64,000 nucleotides of DNA, from the NCBI GenBank assembly GCA_030268105.1, contig BSDZ01000089.1:248001-312000 (forward strand). Reading direction: 5' to 3'. The position numbers and the translations under genes are program-made. The notes beneath the pieces are model-generated. The model searched no databases. It had not been told where the DNA came from and saw only the letters and a list, made by a program, of their open reading frames with translations. This document shows, piece by piece, positions 1-11,246 of this stretch. Position 1 is the stretch's first letter, and every line of letters starts with the position of its first letter. This stretch comes from Volvox africanus. Taxonomy: Eukaryota > Chlorophyta > Chlorophyceae > Chlamydomonadales > Volvocaceae.

Positions 1-372
1 GGAAAGGCGATGGCCGCCCTGTAGGGCCTCAAGGGCAGCGCACCAGAGCGCCGCCGTAAACGTGGAGCTGCGCAGAAGCAGCATGCCAATATGCAGCTTA
101 CCATGAACAACTCCATGCGGCTCAACATTAAGAGGTCAACACTCAACCACGTAGCCTGTGCAAGCACCTAGCACCACACACACTCTGCAATCCTTTGCCA
201 TGCATACCATGGTACAAAGAAAGCCGCTCTTGCGTCAGTTTTCTGGTAACCACAACCTGCGCGGCGAAGCATGCATCCCGCATGGCATGATGCGGATAAG
301 CATACATACACGGAGAAAGCAAGCAACCTTCCAAAGCCCCTCGCGGCTGGCATGCGAAACTAAACCTACAGA
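1..372. other. 3' flank of the UBC2 gene, no gene seen
   Basis: This stretch lies downstream of the stop codon of the minus-strand UBC2 gene and probably holds its 3' UTR. Short ORFs here have no recognisable protein features and overlap each other in several frames. I saw no TGTAA signal on the minus strand before the window edge, so the transcript end may lie outside. Confidence 0.5.
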
Positions 373-1215
373 TCAGCTTGTGGAAGCTTCATCCGGGGGA
401 ACGTCCTCGACCCAGGACGCTTCCACCACCTCCCGTACTCGCCGGTTGTACTCACGCCTGTGCAAAGTAGCAAGGACAATAGCTTAGACGCCATCTTGTA
501 TTAGGTCTGGCATAGGCGTTAAAGTCTGATCCCCGCAAGAACCCCTCAAGTACGGCATGCCCGATGCAGCTGCTTGTGCAAACCGTGCTATGACTGTGCC
601 GGTTGCACTCACGCCTAATATAGTCCTTAGTCCTTTGGCCCTTCGGATGTGCAGTCACCGCTGTGTAACATACCGGTTCTCGTTGTACAGACGCGCAGCC
701 TCTCCGTTTGCTGGTGAGTTGGGGTTTGGGTCTGACAGCAGGCTCTGCACGACGGTCCTGAGTGTCAGTTGGGCAATATTATCAGACCTGATGCGAACAT
801 GAACGTACTTGAATTGATGTTAGGATTGCGGCCACATCGTAGATAGGGCTCCACTGGTTCTGCAGTATGTCCAGGCAAATGCTCCCATCCGCATACACGT
901 TTGGGTGAAAGAGTTTTGACTTGAACTTCACCGTGGGTGCTTTGTTGGGATACTCCTCTGTAAACTCCATTGTCAGTTTGAACGTACCTACGAAATAGAA
1001 AGCCTGCATCGTGACCGAGGGTTCCCCATGATGCTTTCGTTGCCAGTCCAGAACCTCAGCTCACCACCATCCCAGGGCGTATCCTCAGGGCCAAATATGA
1101 CGCAATTCCAGAGCATAATGTTGTCTGGATTGGGGCTGCCATTTACGCCTTGGGGAGGATCCGAACTCAACCGTCGAAAGTCCCTCATTAGCCGTTTCCG
1201 AGCAGGTGTGCTCAT
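373..1215 (-). CDS. UBC2: Ubiquitin-conjugating enzyme E2, RAD6/UBC2 type
   Basis: Complete four-exon gene on the minus strand: 1215-1065, 987-809, 744-674, 457-373, giving 161 residues, close to the usual size of RAD6 homologues. It transfers ubiquitin from E1 to substrates through a thioester cysteine; RAD6 acts with RING E3s in histone H2B ubiquitination and post-replication DNA repair. Directly visible: the RAD6 N-terminus [13 protein letters not shown], the segment [10 protein letters not shown], and HPN followed by [15 protein letters not shown], which places the catalytic cysteine at residue 88, as in RAD6 proteins. The helix [12 protein letters not shown] follows. The C-terminus is a short acidic tail ([12 protein letters not shown]), shorter than the yeast acidic tail. 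All splice junctions are GT-AG and keep phase. The gene is divergent from the enoyl-ACP reductase gene, with about 1.65 kb between the start codons. Confidence 0.96.
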
Positions 1216-2871
1216 GATTACCGCGCGGCTGCCTAGCCGCCGCTTTCAAGAAAAGCTCTGCGGCTCACCACCGCGGCCTGCGGCCTTGAGTTGGTTCGCG
1301 CCACGCCACTGCACTGCCCGTTGTTATATGAAAATAGCCTAACAAGTCTGTTGAAGCCGGGGCTGGCCTGTCAGGAGGACGGCCAACCCCGAAGCCGTTA
1401 GCAAATTCTGGAAGCTCGAAATAATATTAAGGTATTAAACTATCCTCAAAGGATGAGAGCTTGCGACCTTTCGTGTTTCAGGACCATTGGAAATGACCAA
1501 GCGTTTCATGAGTTTCAGCGGTATTACATGTCAGTAAACGCACCCGTACGGCAGGACGAGCGCGGACCCCGCCATAAGCACAACTGATCAACTGTCAAAA
1601 CCACCTCGCGCCACCAAACCTTGTTTTGGCAATTAGGAGAGAAGTATGGGCATGATCAGGCTTGCGTAAGAGACATTGTGAGCGTTGGAGGCGTCTGGAA
1701 ACAAGATGACGATGCTTTATGGAGGATGCATTAGCGAAGTCCAGCACAGTATTTACACTGTCCCAATTGCATCGATGTGTTACCAGATTTTAGCATAAGC
1801 CGAACAAGCCACAAGAAACAACGAACATGTGTGTCAGATATACGGTAGGCACCCATATAAGTACGTGAAGGAGAAGTTCGTAAAAGTCTTCAAATTGCGC
1901 CCAGAGATAGTTGCAGAACGGTTCTTACCCTTCAAGGTTGATTAGGAATGTCTTGTGATCCCGACATGAACATATTGATAGAGTTTGCTGCCACGCCTGC
2001 CACCCTTTAGAGGCCCACAGTTCCCATTATACCTCACTGGAGAATGCCAGAGATTCATGCCAATCCGAGTGTTCATCTATCGCCCCTGAGTCTCATTCTC
2101 ACTCCCCCAGAATCACCTTAGCCCCTTTCCTTCGCAGATTTGCTAATGTGGCCGTTTCCTCGGAGTCCCGTCCTTTTCCCTGCGGACTCCCCAGAGCCCC
2201 TTAAAATTTTGCGATGAACATGTTGAAATGGACATATTGGATGATGGAACCCCGTTTCCTGGTGGTTTTGTATCCATGTGCCTCACATCTCTCTGAATTG
2301 TGATTGCATAGTGCCCCATGGTAGAGCCCCGTCGAGCAACATGTGCTCATGCAGGGAAATGACGAGAAGATTTTAGAATACATAGTTTCCTCGGTTAGAT
2401 TGGCTACAGTTTGGCCAGCCTTTGGTGACGTGATTTTAGGCACACCGCTGAAGCAACCCCTGGTTACGCATGTTACGCCTGAGGGGAAAACGCGTTCCCA
2501 TACGGAACTGACTTTCGCTGAAGGGCAATAACATGTTTCGTACAACACGTTCCACGGGCAGGCTATGGCTCACACCAAAATTGTCTCTGTAACGAAACCA
2601 AAATAGATGCAAAGCTGATTTCATGCAAGTTGCCACGTTCGCAAGCGCAATAAAGGTCAAGCGATTATACTAAGGAAGTTATGTCTGTACTCACATATGG
2701 CTACAATTTCTCCTTCTGATGAGAAGTTTATGATCATTTCTTTACGGGATATCCGAGCGTTTGCACTAGCGACATCACCTGTGCTGCACTTTTTGTAGGC
2801 GTTTTGCCGTACGAGATGCATATAGAGCTCTTCATGCCTGTTTCAATTGCTGTTGCTTGCTGTTCACGATC
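1216..2871. other. Intergenic region between divergent UBC2 and ENR genes
   Basis: About 1.65 kb separates two divergently transcribed genes and presumably contains both promoters and 5' UTRs. It is more AT-rich than the neighbouring exons. Short ORFs at 2201-2660 on both strands show no conserved features. I could not pick out a convincing TATA box or named motif. Confidence 0.45.
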
Positions 2872-5800
2872 ATGGCCCTTAAGAGTACTACCCGCATTCA
2901 GCGTGCTGCTGCTGCCCGCAGCGAGGCTATCCTAGCCGCGTTGCCGGCTGCGCGGGTCAGCGGTCGACCCTTTGCGTCGATGCGTATGACGGTCACACCA
3001 CCCTCAGCTCAGCCCTCAACTTTTGCAAGGACGGCTATCCGGAAGGCTGCGGCTGGTCGTGCTCTCAGCGTGAAGGTCGCGGCCGTGAATGGCTCGGGCC
3101 TAAAGGTCGACCTGCGCGGTGAGTGCTTGGCGTTGCTGAGTTCAATTATCTGATAGCATCCGGTAAAAATAATTTACACGCTCTGCAGGCAAGAAGGCGT
3201 TTATTGCGGGCGTTGCCGACGACCAGGTGCGCATTTACTTGCACCCAGGCACCGTGCTTTGCGTTGGAATCCAACTATCAGTTTCGAATAAAATATACAA
3301 ACATGTTATATTCAGGGTTTCGGATGGGCTATTGCGAAGGCACTTGCGGAGGCCGGCGCGCAGATCTCCCTGGGCGTTTGGGTAAGCGTTGCTGTCGCTC
3401 TTTCCGTGCATGTGCCTATACCCTCATACCGTTACCGTTTAAATTTCAGTAAAATGGTGGAATCCATGCGTAGTGAACCATCGGGTTGTTCGGGGCCGTC
3501 AGTACGGGATTCCGCAATGACTCTTAACCCACCTTCCATGCCTGGAATCGCCGTAACTTGTCCCACAATGCTGGGAAAGCTAAGCGAACGTGGAATACTA
3601 TTATGCATTGGACCTGTTGTTTATATGCCATTGATTATTTCGAAGACCCAGGATAATTGAGAGGGGCATGACTTTCTGCACCAAGGCCGACCCACGTCAC
3701 CTGTCTGACCTAAGCAGCCCAGCCGTGTATCTCAATGGGGCTTCCCGGGGGTATTATCCGGCCTTCCGTGTTCGCATCCGAATTCACGCATCACGTCTAA
3801 ATGTTGCCAATAGTTCCACACCCATTGCAGGAACTTGAGCGCTCACATTTCTGGCGTGCGCAAGTGCCGCTTGCTATCTATCTCTTGCAACATCTCTTCT
3901 TACCCAACCCCTCGGACACCTGCATCACCGACTTCTCCGTCAGGTCCCTGCCCTGAACATCTTCAAGACCAGCTTTGAGAAGGGCAAATTTGACGAGAGC
4001 CGAAAGCTTTCCGACGGGTCGCTGATGACTTTCAGCCACATCTACCCGATGGACGCCGTCTTCGACACCATGGCAGATGTGCCCGAGGAGGTACGGACAA
4101 ACGCGACTGTGGCACCAGTTGCGAGGATCTGTGCTCATCTAATAACCCACAAAGGCGTTATATCTATCTTCGCTTGCACCCATGTTACGAACTACGTGCG
4201 ATATTGAGTGTGCGTGTTCCCTTGTTATGGCAGGTGGCTGCGAACAAGCGCTACGCGGGCAACAAGAACTGGACTGTGGCTGAGGTTGCGGAGTGCGTTG
4301 CTCGGGACAGCGGTAGCATTGACATCCTGGTACGGCGTGGGATAGGGGAGGGGCCGTCCTGGTTCTGTTTTTGCTTGCCTTGGGTGAGTCCAGGGGCCTG
4401 GTTCAGTTGGTTGGGCGGGGAGGAAGGACGTTGATTGTTCTTCACCCGAATCGGAGACGGGAGCGGAATGGGCTGAGAGGTCGAGATTGGCTTGCGGACG
4501 GGAGGGACATCTTAGGGTGTCTCGTCGGGTAGTCCAAGTAGTCGGAGGCCCGTTCCGCACCCAGAAAGGAGCAAGGAGCTTCTCCATCCGTTCGTTCGAG
4601 CCTGAAGATCTCAGTGTGGACTGCCCGCCACCAGCGCGGACTTTTCGGCAAACGGGCAAACTTGTCGATGCAGCGCTTTTTAAGCCACCATCCGGCCTCC
4701 CGTTATTCCTGTTCTTCAGGTTGTCCGTTGGGGGTGGGGACAGTAACTGCAAGGATTTAGATTGTTCGCATGAGAGCATTCCTGCTCCGACGGATGGTCA
4801 CTATGGCATGCGGACGTGATGTTCGGCGAGTTCAGGGGCTCTTCGTAGGGATTGCGGCGTGGGGAGGGGGCCCATGAGCCAGCTTCGGGTGTGGCTTCCA
4901 CAGCCGGGACCTGGTAGGTCTTCATTCAGGTCTCGCCTCGATGACATGCGGCACCGCTCCGTCGGCGTGGGAGTAATGTGCACTGCAACTTTGTGTGCGA
5001 CAATCAATATCGGTTGGGTAAAAAGGTAAGGGCGACATTGGTCGTGAGACTAAGGTTCAAACCGACGCGTGGATATCTCTCACCAAACCTAGGCGGGTTC
5101 ATTTCCGAGTGGTGATGGTTCTTCGTGCCTGTAGGTCCACTCGCTCGCGAACGGCCCCGAAGTGGTTAAGCCCCTGCTTGAGACGTCCCGCAAGGTGAGT
5201 GAGCTGCGCATCACATGGCGAAACAAGGCGAGTTCAGGCTGCATGTAACGAATCCTGTCGTGTTGTGTTTTTTAAGGGTCCCCGTGAGCCTCGTTTTACT
5301 GCAGCGAGATGGGGACCGCGGTCGGTCGGCTGAACGGTTTTAAACAATCTAAGCCTTCAACAATCTGCACGGCTTGGAGACCATGACCGTCATGTCTCTC
5401 GTGATGTCGTTCAGGGGTACCTAGCCGCCCTGTCGGCGTCATCATACTCGCTGATCTCCATGGTCCAGCGGTTCGGCCCCATCATGAATGAGGGCGGCGC
5501 TGTCGTCTCGCTCACCTACAATGCCTCCAACCGCATCATCCCGGGTTACGGTGGCGGCATGTCCACTGCCAAAGCGGTAAGACAGTGAGCCTGGCTGTAC
5601 ATTGCGTTGCTACACCCACAGCACAAGGACAGCGGTGACGACTGTCAAATAGGACGGTGGTTTTCGTCTAAATAGAGCATGGACCTGGAGTATGGAACAG
5701 TGGGCATTGCTCCGTGGGCACTGTCCGTGTAACACCCCCCAGGCTCTGATGGATCTAAATACGTGACATTCCGTTCTCATTCCTCCTGCCTTGTCCGTCA

Positions 5801-6386
5801 CACTCCGCAAATTTCGCCCTTCAGGCGCTCGAGTCGGACACCCGCGTGCTGGCCTATGAGGCGGGCCGCAAGTACAAGGTCCGCGTCAACACCATTTCCG
5901 CTGGCCCACTGGGCTCCCGCGCCGCCCGTGCTATTGGCTTCATTGACGACATGATCCGGTGCGTGCACAGCGTCCGTGAGCCGACCTTCGAATTCTGCTT
6001 GAGTGAACGGAAATGCACACCAGAGCTCATTTGGGCGGCTGATACTATGGTCTTGCGGCCGCAGCCGCAACCGTGCACTGGAAACCAATACGACCTGAAG
6101 TCCTGTGGAAGCCAACCTCGTGTTTCTAAACCCCCTGTATGCTTGCCGCAACCACCTTTCTGGCCCATTGCAAACGCCTGTGTGTTATCGCCACTCATTT
6201 CGGTGCAGGTACTCGTACGAGAACTCCCCCATCCAGAAGGAGCTGGCAGCCATAGAAGTGGGCAACGTTGCAGCTTTCCTGGTGTCACCGCTGTCCTCGG
6301 CCGTCACGGGGCACGTCATGTTTGTGGACAACGGTCTGAACGTTATGGGCATTGCAACTGACTCCAAGACTCTGGATCGCCCGTAG
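2872..6386 (+). CDS. ENR1: Enoyl-[acyl-carrier-protein] reductase (NADH), plastid FabI type
   Basis: Complete nine-exon gene: 2872-3118, 3189-3226, 3316-3381, 3944-4090, 4234-4329, 5135-5194, 5415-5576, 5825-5958, 6209-6386, giving 375 residues. It catalyses the last reduction of each elongation cycle of plastid type II fatty-acid synthesis. Residues 1 to about 70 are rich in Ala, Arg and Ser and form a likely chloroplast transit peptide. The mature part opens with [20 protein letters not shown], the nucleotide-binding turn of FabI. The catalytic pair is present with plant spacing: Tyr253 (SLTY), Tyr263 and Lys271 ([10 protein letters not shown]), followed by [13 protein letters not shown]. 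The start is the first ATG in frame; a preceding TTG is less likely. Intron 5 (4330-5134) is long at about 0.8 kb. Identification is firm. Confidence 0.97.
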
Positions 6387-6635
6387 TGAATGTCGCTGGA
6401 AAGACCCGGCGAGCAGGGAGGCAAGGTAGTGACTCACTTTCAAAGCGACGACGGAAGACGAATGAGGAAGGGGGCGATTTAAACTGGCAAGACTGGGAAA
6501 GGCAAGCGGTGGTTAGGATCATCCTGCGCTTTGCAGGAGGAAGGAACCTGCGAAGGGTAGCAGTCGTAGGATGCAGCACGCGGCGCTCCGCCCGGCTGTT
6601 TTGGGCACCCGCTAAATCCGTCCGGCATGGCGCTA

Positions 6636-6640
6636 TGTAA
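6636..6640 (+). promoter_or_regulatory. Candidate poly(A) signal TGTAA of the ENR gene
   Basis: TGTAA is the usual near-polyadenylation signal of volvocine nuclear genes. This copy lies 250 bases after the ENR stop codon. Assignment rests on motif and position only. Confidence 0.45.
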
Positions 6641-7948
6641 CGGCTGAGTTAAGCCATGCCTAGTCTAGCCAGCACAGATGATGGAGCGGGGGCCGGGCGT
6701 CTTTCGGCCCCTTTGGCGCAGAACTGCGAAGAAATTTGACTTGGACGGCATTGGACTAGTAACGGGACAGAGTGAGGGAAGGGAGCGCGCTTCTGCGATG
6801 GGGCTTACGGCAGTCGCAACTGCCAAAGCCGCCGCCGCTTCCCATCTTGGTGATCGTGGCTGGCGGGTTGTCTGCACATGAGCATATAAATACCGGCGCC
6901 CAGAATTCGGCGTTGGGTCTTCTCCGGGGTTGGGGGGAAATAATCGCGGAGCTACGGAGAGAATCCAGTCGGGTCCAGAAGCCGTAATGCGTCCCCTACT
7001 TGCCACTAAACTCCTGTACGGCGATCATATAGACGATATTGACCCAGCGTTTATTGGTGATGCAAAAGTAATGCGACTGATCTGAGCTGCAACTCGGACG
7101 GATATCTGTGCTCGTTCGTCACTTGAAAAACGAGTACTATGTAACGATGTGTCTACATATCACGACCACGGACGCCTAAGCCACGGACAACAACAGCTCT
7201 GATGTCTATCAGACCAGTCCGGGAGATGTGGGAGGTAACAGCCACAGACGGTACTGGTGTCGATGCTCAGCGACTAAAGAAATATAAAACACATAAACTT
7301 GTTGCGACCAGGCGCCTAAGCTTCCTTCCATCCAAGGCTCGGCTCCCAAGAGCTGCTCCGTATTTCTCAGCGTTTGCCGCAGCGTCCGTGGCTGCTGCAC
7401 GTATACACGCAGTTTCGCGCCGCTGTTTCGACATTCTGTCTTTTTGTAGAACCGCTGCTGAAAGTGCTTAAATAAGACCGCTCTCCAAGGGTATGTGCAC
7501 AACGTCGCTAGCCCCCTGGTGACCATCATGGCCAAGGCCACAATGAGAATACCCGATGTGGACGTGGCGGATCACTCGGCACTGATTGCAGTACTGCTGA
7601 CCGGCAAGACCTGATATCCCTCACACGCACCAGCCTCACACGCAAACAAATGCCGCTAGGCCCGTAGCAATTCAGGAAGGACCATAACTACCAGGAATAC
7701 CCAATGGTTTGCTCACGTCCTCTTTGGCGCAATTCGCCGCCTTCCACTAATACTGTACATGCATCCTCAGCAGCGGCAACAGTGCTGTCTACCCAACCCC
7801 TTCCCTCCCTCGCACATCTCTCCCTCCTTTTCTTCTCACCAGTTCCCCTCCTTTCCCCAGTTTCTGTACATGCATCCTCAGCCAGCTGCTTTCGGGGTGC
7901 CATCAACTGCCTTCCTCGTGCATACGCGCTGGCCTACCGACTAGCCGG
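6641..7948. other. Intergenic region between convergent ENR and nicastrin genes
   Basis: This stretch lies between the 3' ends of two convergent genes. It contains overlapping short ORFs on both strands with no recognisable domain. A direct repeat of the 18-base string CTGTACATGCATCCTCAG occurs near 7755 and 7865 in the likely nicastrin 3' UTR. Confidence 0.45.
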
Positions 7949-10900
7949 TCACTGGACCTTCAGGTGGCGTTCGAACAGCTTGAGCCCTATCCAGGACACA
8001 GCCGCCGTCCCCGCAGTCAGCAACAGCCCTACTACCAGGGTGATCACCTGCGTCTGAAGTCATGAAGAGGGTAAGGTGGGCGGGAAAGAGCCCCAGGGGC
8101 CGGGCGGGCCGGGCGCAAGAGTCATGAACACCGTGTGTACAGCAGCATAGCAGCGGTGAATGAATCGAGCCAATGGCTATGGAATTCAGCAGAGGTGATG
8201 CCGATGGCATCCCCGAAGAGGGATCCTCGAAGGGACTGTTTCTTAATGTTAGGAAAGAGCTACCAGTACGGAAATGAACCGGAGCTGAATGACATCATGG
8301 AGGACCGAAGGACTAAAACCGAAAAAGCCGTCCATACGACCTAAAGCTGCCATCCAATTTCTGCAGAAGTGTGAGCGGGCTAATGGCCCCATCCCGAGGC
8401 GTCCCAGCCGAATAAATCCCAGTCCCTCTGCTGCTGAGGCGATGACTGAGGGGCAAATGGAGCCATTATCGCCCTCTCTCTCCTGCCAATGGCCCGCTGG
8501 GCCAACACCGCACCTAATCCCCCTAACCTCGCCACTTTGTGTCCCAGTTTATACACTGCAATCCTCGCCGTCCCGGACCCCCGCACACTCCCCACGCAGG
8601 CTTTGCGCCTCAACCCACCGACATGGACTCCTGCTGATATATCATCAGCCGGGGCGTGTTCTCCGGCCAGTTGGACTCCGTCCACGCGGAGTCCTCCGGC
8701 CAGTTGTAGTTCAGCTCCCACTGCGATCTCCGAGTGCTGTTATCCACCGACCAGCGGAACGAATTATTGACATTGTACGCCAGCCTGTCTCACGGCGGCA
8801 ATGGCAGGACGGGTCAACCAAAAGACGTTACTTGCAGCAACCGCAAGTCAGCAGTGGCAGCAGCCGAGGATCGTCGCCGACCCTTGGTAAGCTCCCTCTG
8901 ACCACCCCCATCCATACCAAAACCCTTCTCCGACGGCCGCCGCTGCCCATCTCCCTCTTCCCCATCCTCCCCCTGCCGCTGCCGCCCCTGCTGCTGCTCT
9001 GCCTTCATCACCATCATCATCACCATCACAGAAACTGGCAAAGATATGCCTGGGTAATGCGGTGGGGCAATCTTGACGATGGGCGATTCAAATATGAAGG
9101 TATTAAACGAAACAAAACACTGCTGCCATCCAAATATCGGGTAACTGGAAATCCATGTACCTGTAGATTAGTGCAATAACATAACGTGCGGATAAACAAT
9201 AGACTAATTGAGTAGTTGTCTGGATGCCGAATGTCAGGATCAGAAACCTCTCACTACATACGCGCATCGACACACGCCATGTACGACACATTAACGCTCA
9301 TCGTGCAAATGTACGGCCCGGCAAATCGCCACATCCCATGTGCCCGTAGCCGCTCCTCTCCCCGTACTTTTGCACCTCCAGCCATTAGTTCCTTTTTTCT
9401 CTTACCCACCGTAAGCTGTAAGCTGGCACGAAACTCGTGGTGGTGTTGAGGCAGTGTCCCATACCGCTTTTGTCCGTACTGTTGTACCGCCACCCGATGC
9501 AAGTGAGCGATGCCTCACAGTCGTCGCTACAGGTAGCACTGGCGTTTCTTGGCAATACGGCAGTAAGATTGCCCAGGTAGTTGAATATGAAGCTAGGAAC
9601 CTGTGGTTTGTTGCTGCGAAGGAACGGTAGAAGGAGGGGAGGCGGCGTACGAGGGGGGAACGTCACGGGACATCTCACGATGTGGTGATGGTGAGATGCT
9701 GTTGGTAATGGTAATGGTAATGGTGATGGTGATGGTGATGGTGATGGTGGTGGTGGTGGTGATGGTGGTGGTGGTGGTGGTGGTGGTGATGTTGGTAATG
9801 ATATTGATAGTGGCGCCGAACGATGACGCGCCCGAGGCTGATGCTTTCCCTCCCACAAGATCAAGCATTAAGGTGAAGGCGGCGCACCACGCAAGGGACA
9901 GCCACGGGGATCAGAGCTAGGCAGTTTGAGTAGGGAAAGGTTGGGTGGACCTCGGCCTTTTAGGGCACGAGGAGCTGAAGACGGGGAGGGCGTTGGGACG
10001 CGCGTCTGGGGAAAGCGCGGCCGGAGAGGACGACACAGCAAGATGCGAAGACCTGAGCCCGCCGCTGTTTTCCACCGATTGGGACACTGCTACGACTTGG
10101 CGCCTGGGATTCTCCCGCTGCCCGAACCGTTACCCTAACTCACGGAGAGCGCTTGGGGAATACAGACACGAAGCTCATTACCCCCGGGTAGGCGAAGATG
10201 GCGGTGGAGGTGGTGCCGTCTTCATACATCCTCGTTTCTGAGCAGCGTTAGGCAGGGGGTGTCAGGGGTTGCAGACCGTCAGAGATTAGAATGATGACAT
10301 TTCATTCTTGTTCTTTGACTTCTGAACGAAACAGGACATCGAGTTCAGGTTAATTATTGGATAATGTGTTGGGGCATGAGGCGGGATTTGGATGGATGGG
10401 AAAACAGAGCGGAAGGGGTTCATGAAGACGGACGGGATAAGGGGGAGGGAGCATCAAGACTCGGGAGGAGGGAAAAGTGTGGAGCTCGTGCTGCTGCATT
10501 CCGAAACCCGAAAGAGGGGCAGAATCCATAACCATGGGGTGAGGTTGCAGGTGCTAATCGAGGATCTGTGAATCGGTCATCAAGAAATCCAATACTTACC
10601 CAATAACAGATGGCCAATAATGCAAACCGACTGCATTTCGAAGTAGAAGTTGCGAAAGAGAGGTTGAGTGGATAAGGTACGGCACGGGTAGGGTGCCCGG
10701 ATCTCGCAACAACTATCCCTCACCTGGGTTGATGAACGCTCTGGCCTCTGGGCAGTTGAGGCCCGGGTCGTCCGTCAGCGTGCAACTGGCGAGGGCTCGC
10801 GCCACGGCGGCCGCTTCAGTTCGGTTCAGCGCCAGATCTGACGACCCGGAGGGCATGGCCAGAGAGTGCAACATGCGGGCCAACACCAGTGCGGCGTCCG

Positions 10901-11163
10901 TAATGGCCTGAGGGAATGCGCAGGGTCGCCAGAGTGGGGCGTAAGGTCGTGAAGACATGACAGCAGAAAAAGGGGGAGGGCTTCAAAAGCGGTCTGAACA
11001 CTACCGATCGACTCCATGACCGCCAAACCAAAGCACTTGTGCCCATTTTTACCAGCTAACAGCTCACAGCAAAGGGCTAACGGTTACCAGGATTCTGGTC
11101 GCCAATACGCAACTATGGCTTTACTCCACTTCATCCAATCACAGTCTTTCAGCAATCACCAAT

Positions 11164-11246
<83 letters not shown>

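Noticed and set aside
8289..9179. 296-codon plus-strand ORF
   Set aside because: It is the antisense shadow of nicastrin exon 14 and flanking introns; composition is Pro/Ser/His-rich without conservation.
10185..10241. Candidate nicastrin exon reading Arg-Met-Tyr-Glu-Asp-Gly after a C-rich acceptor
   Set aside because: It cannot be joined in phase; exon 13 starting at 9613 joins exon 12 directly and restores the conserved order.
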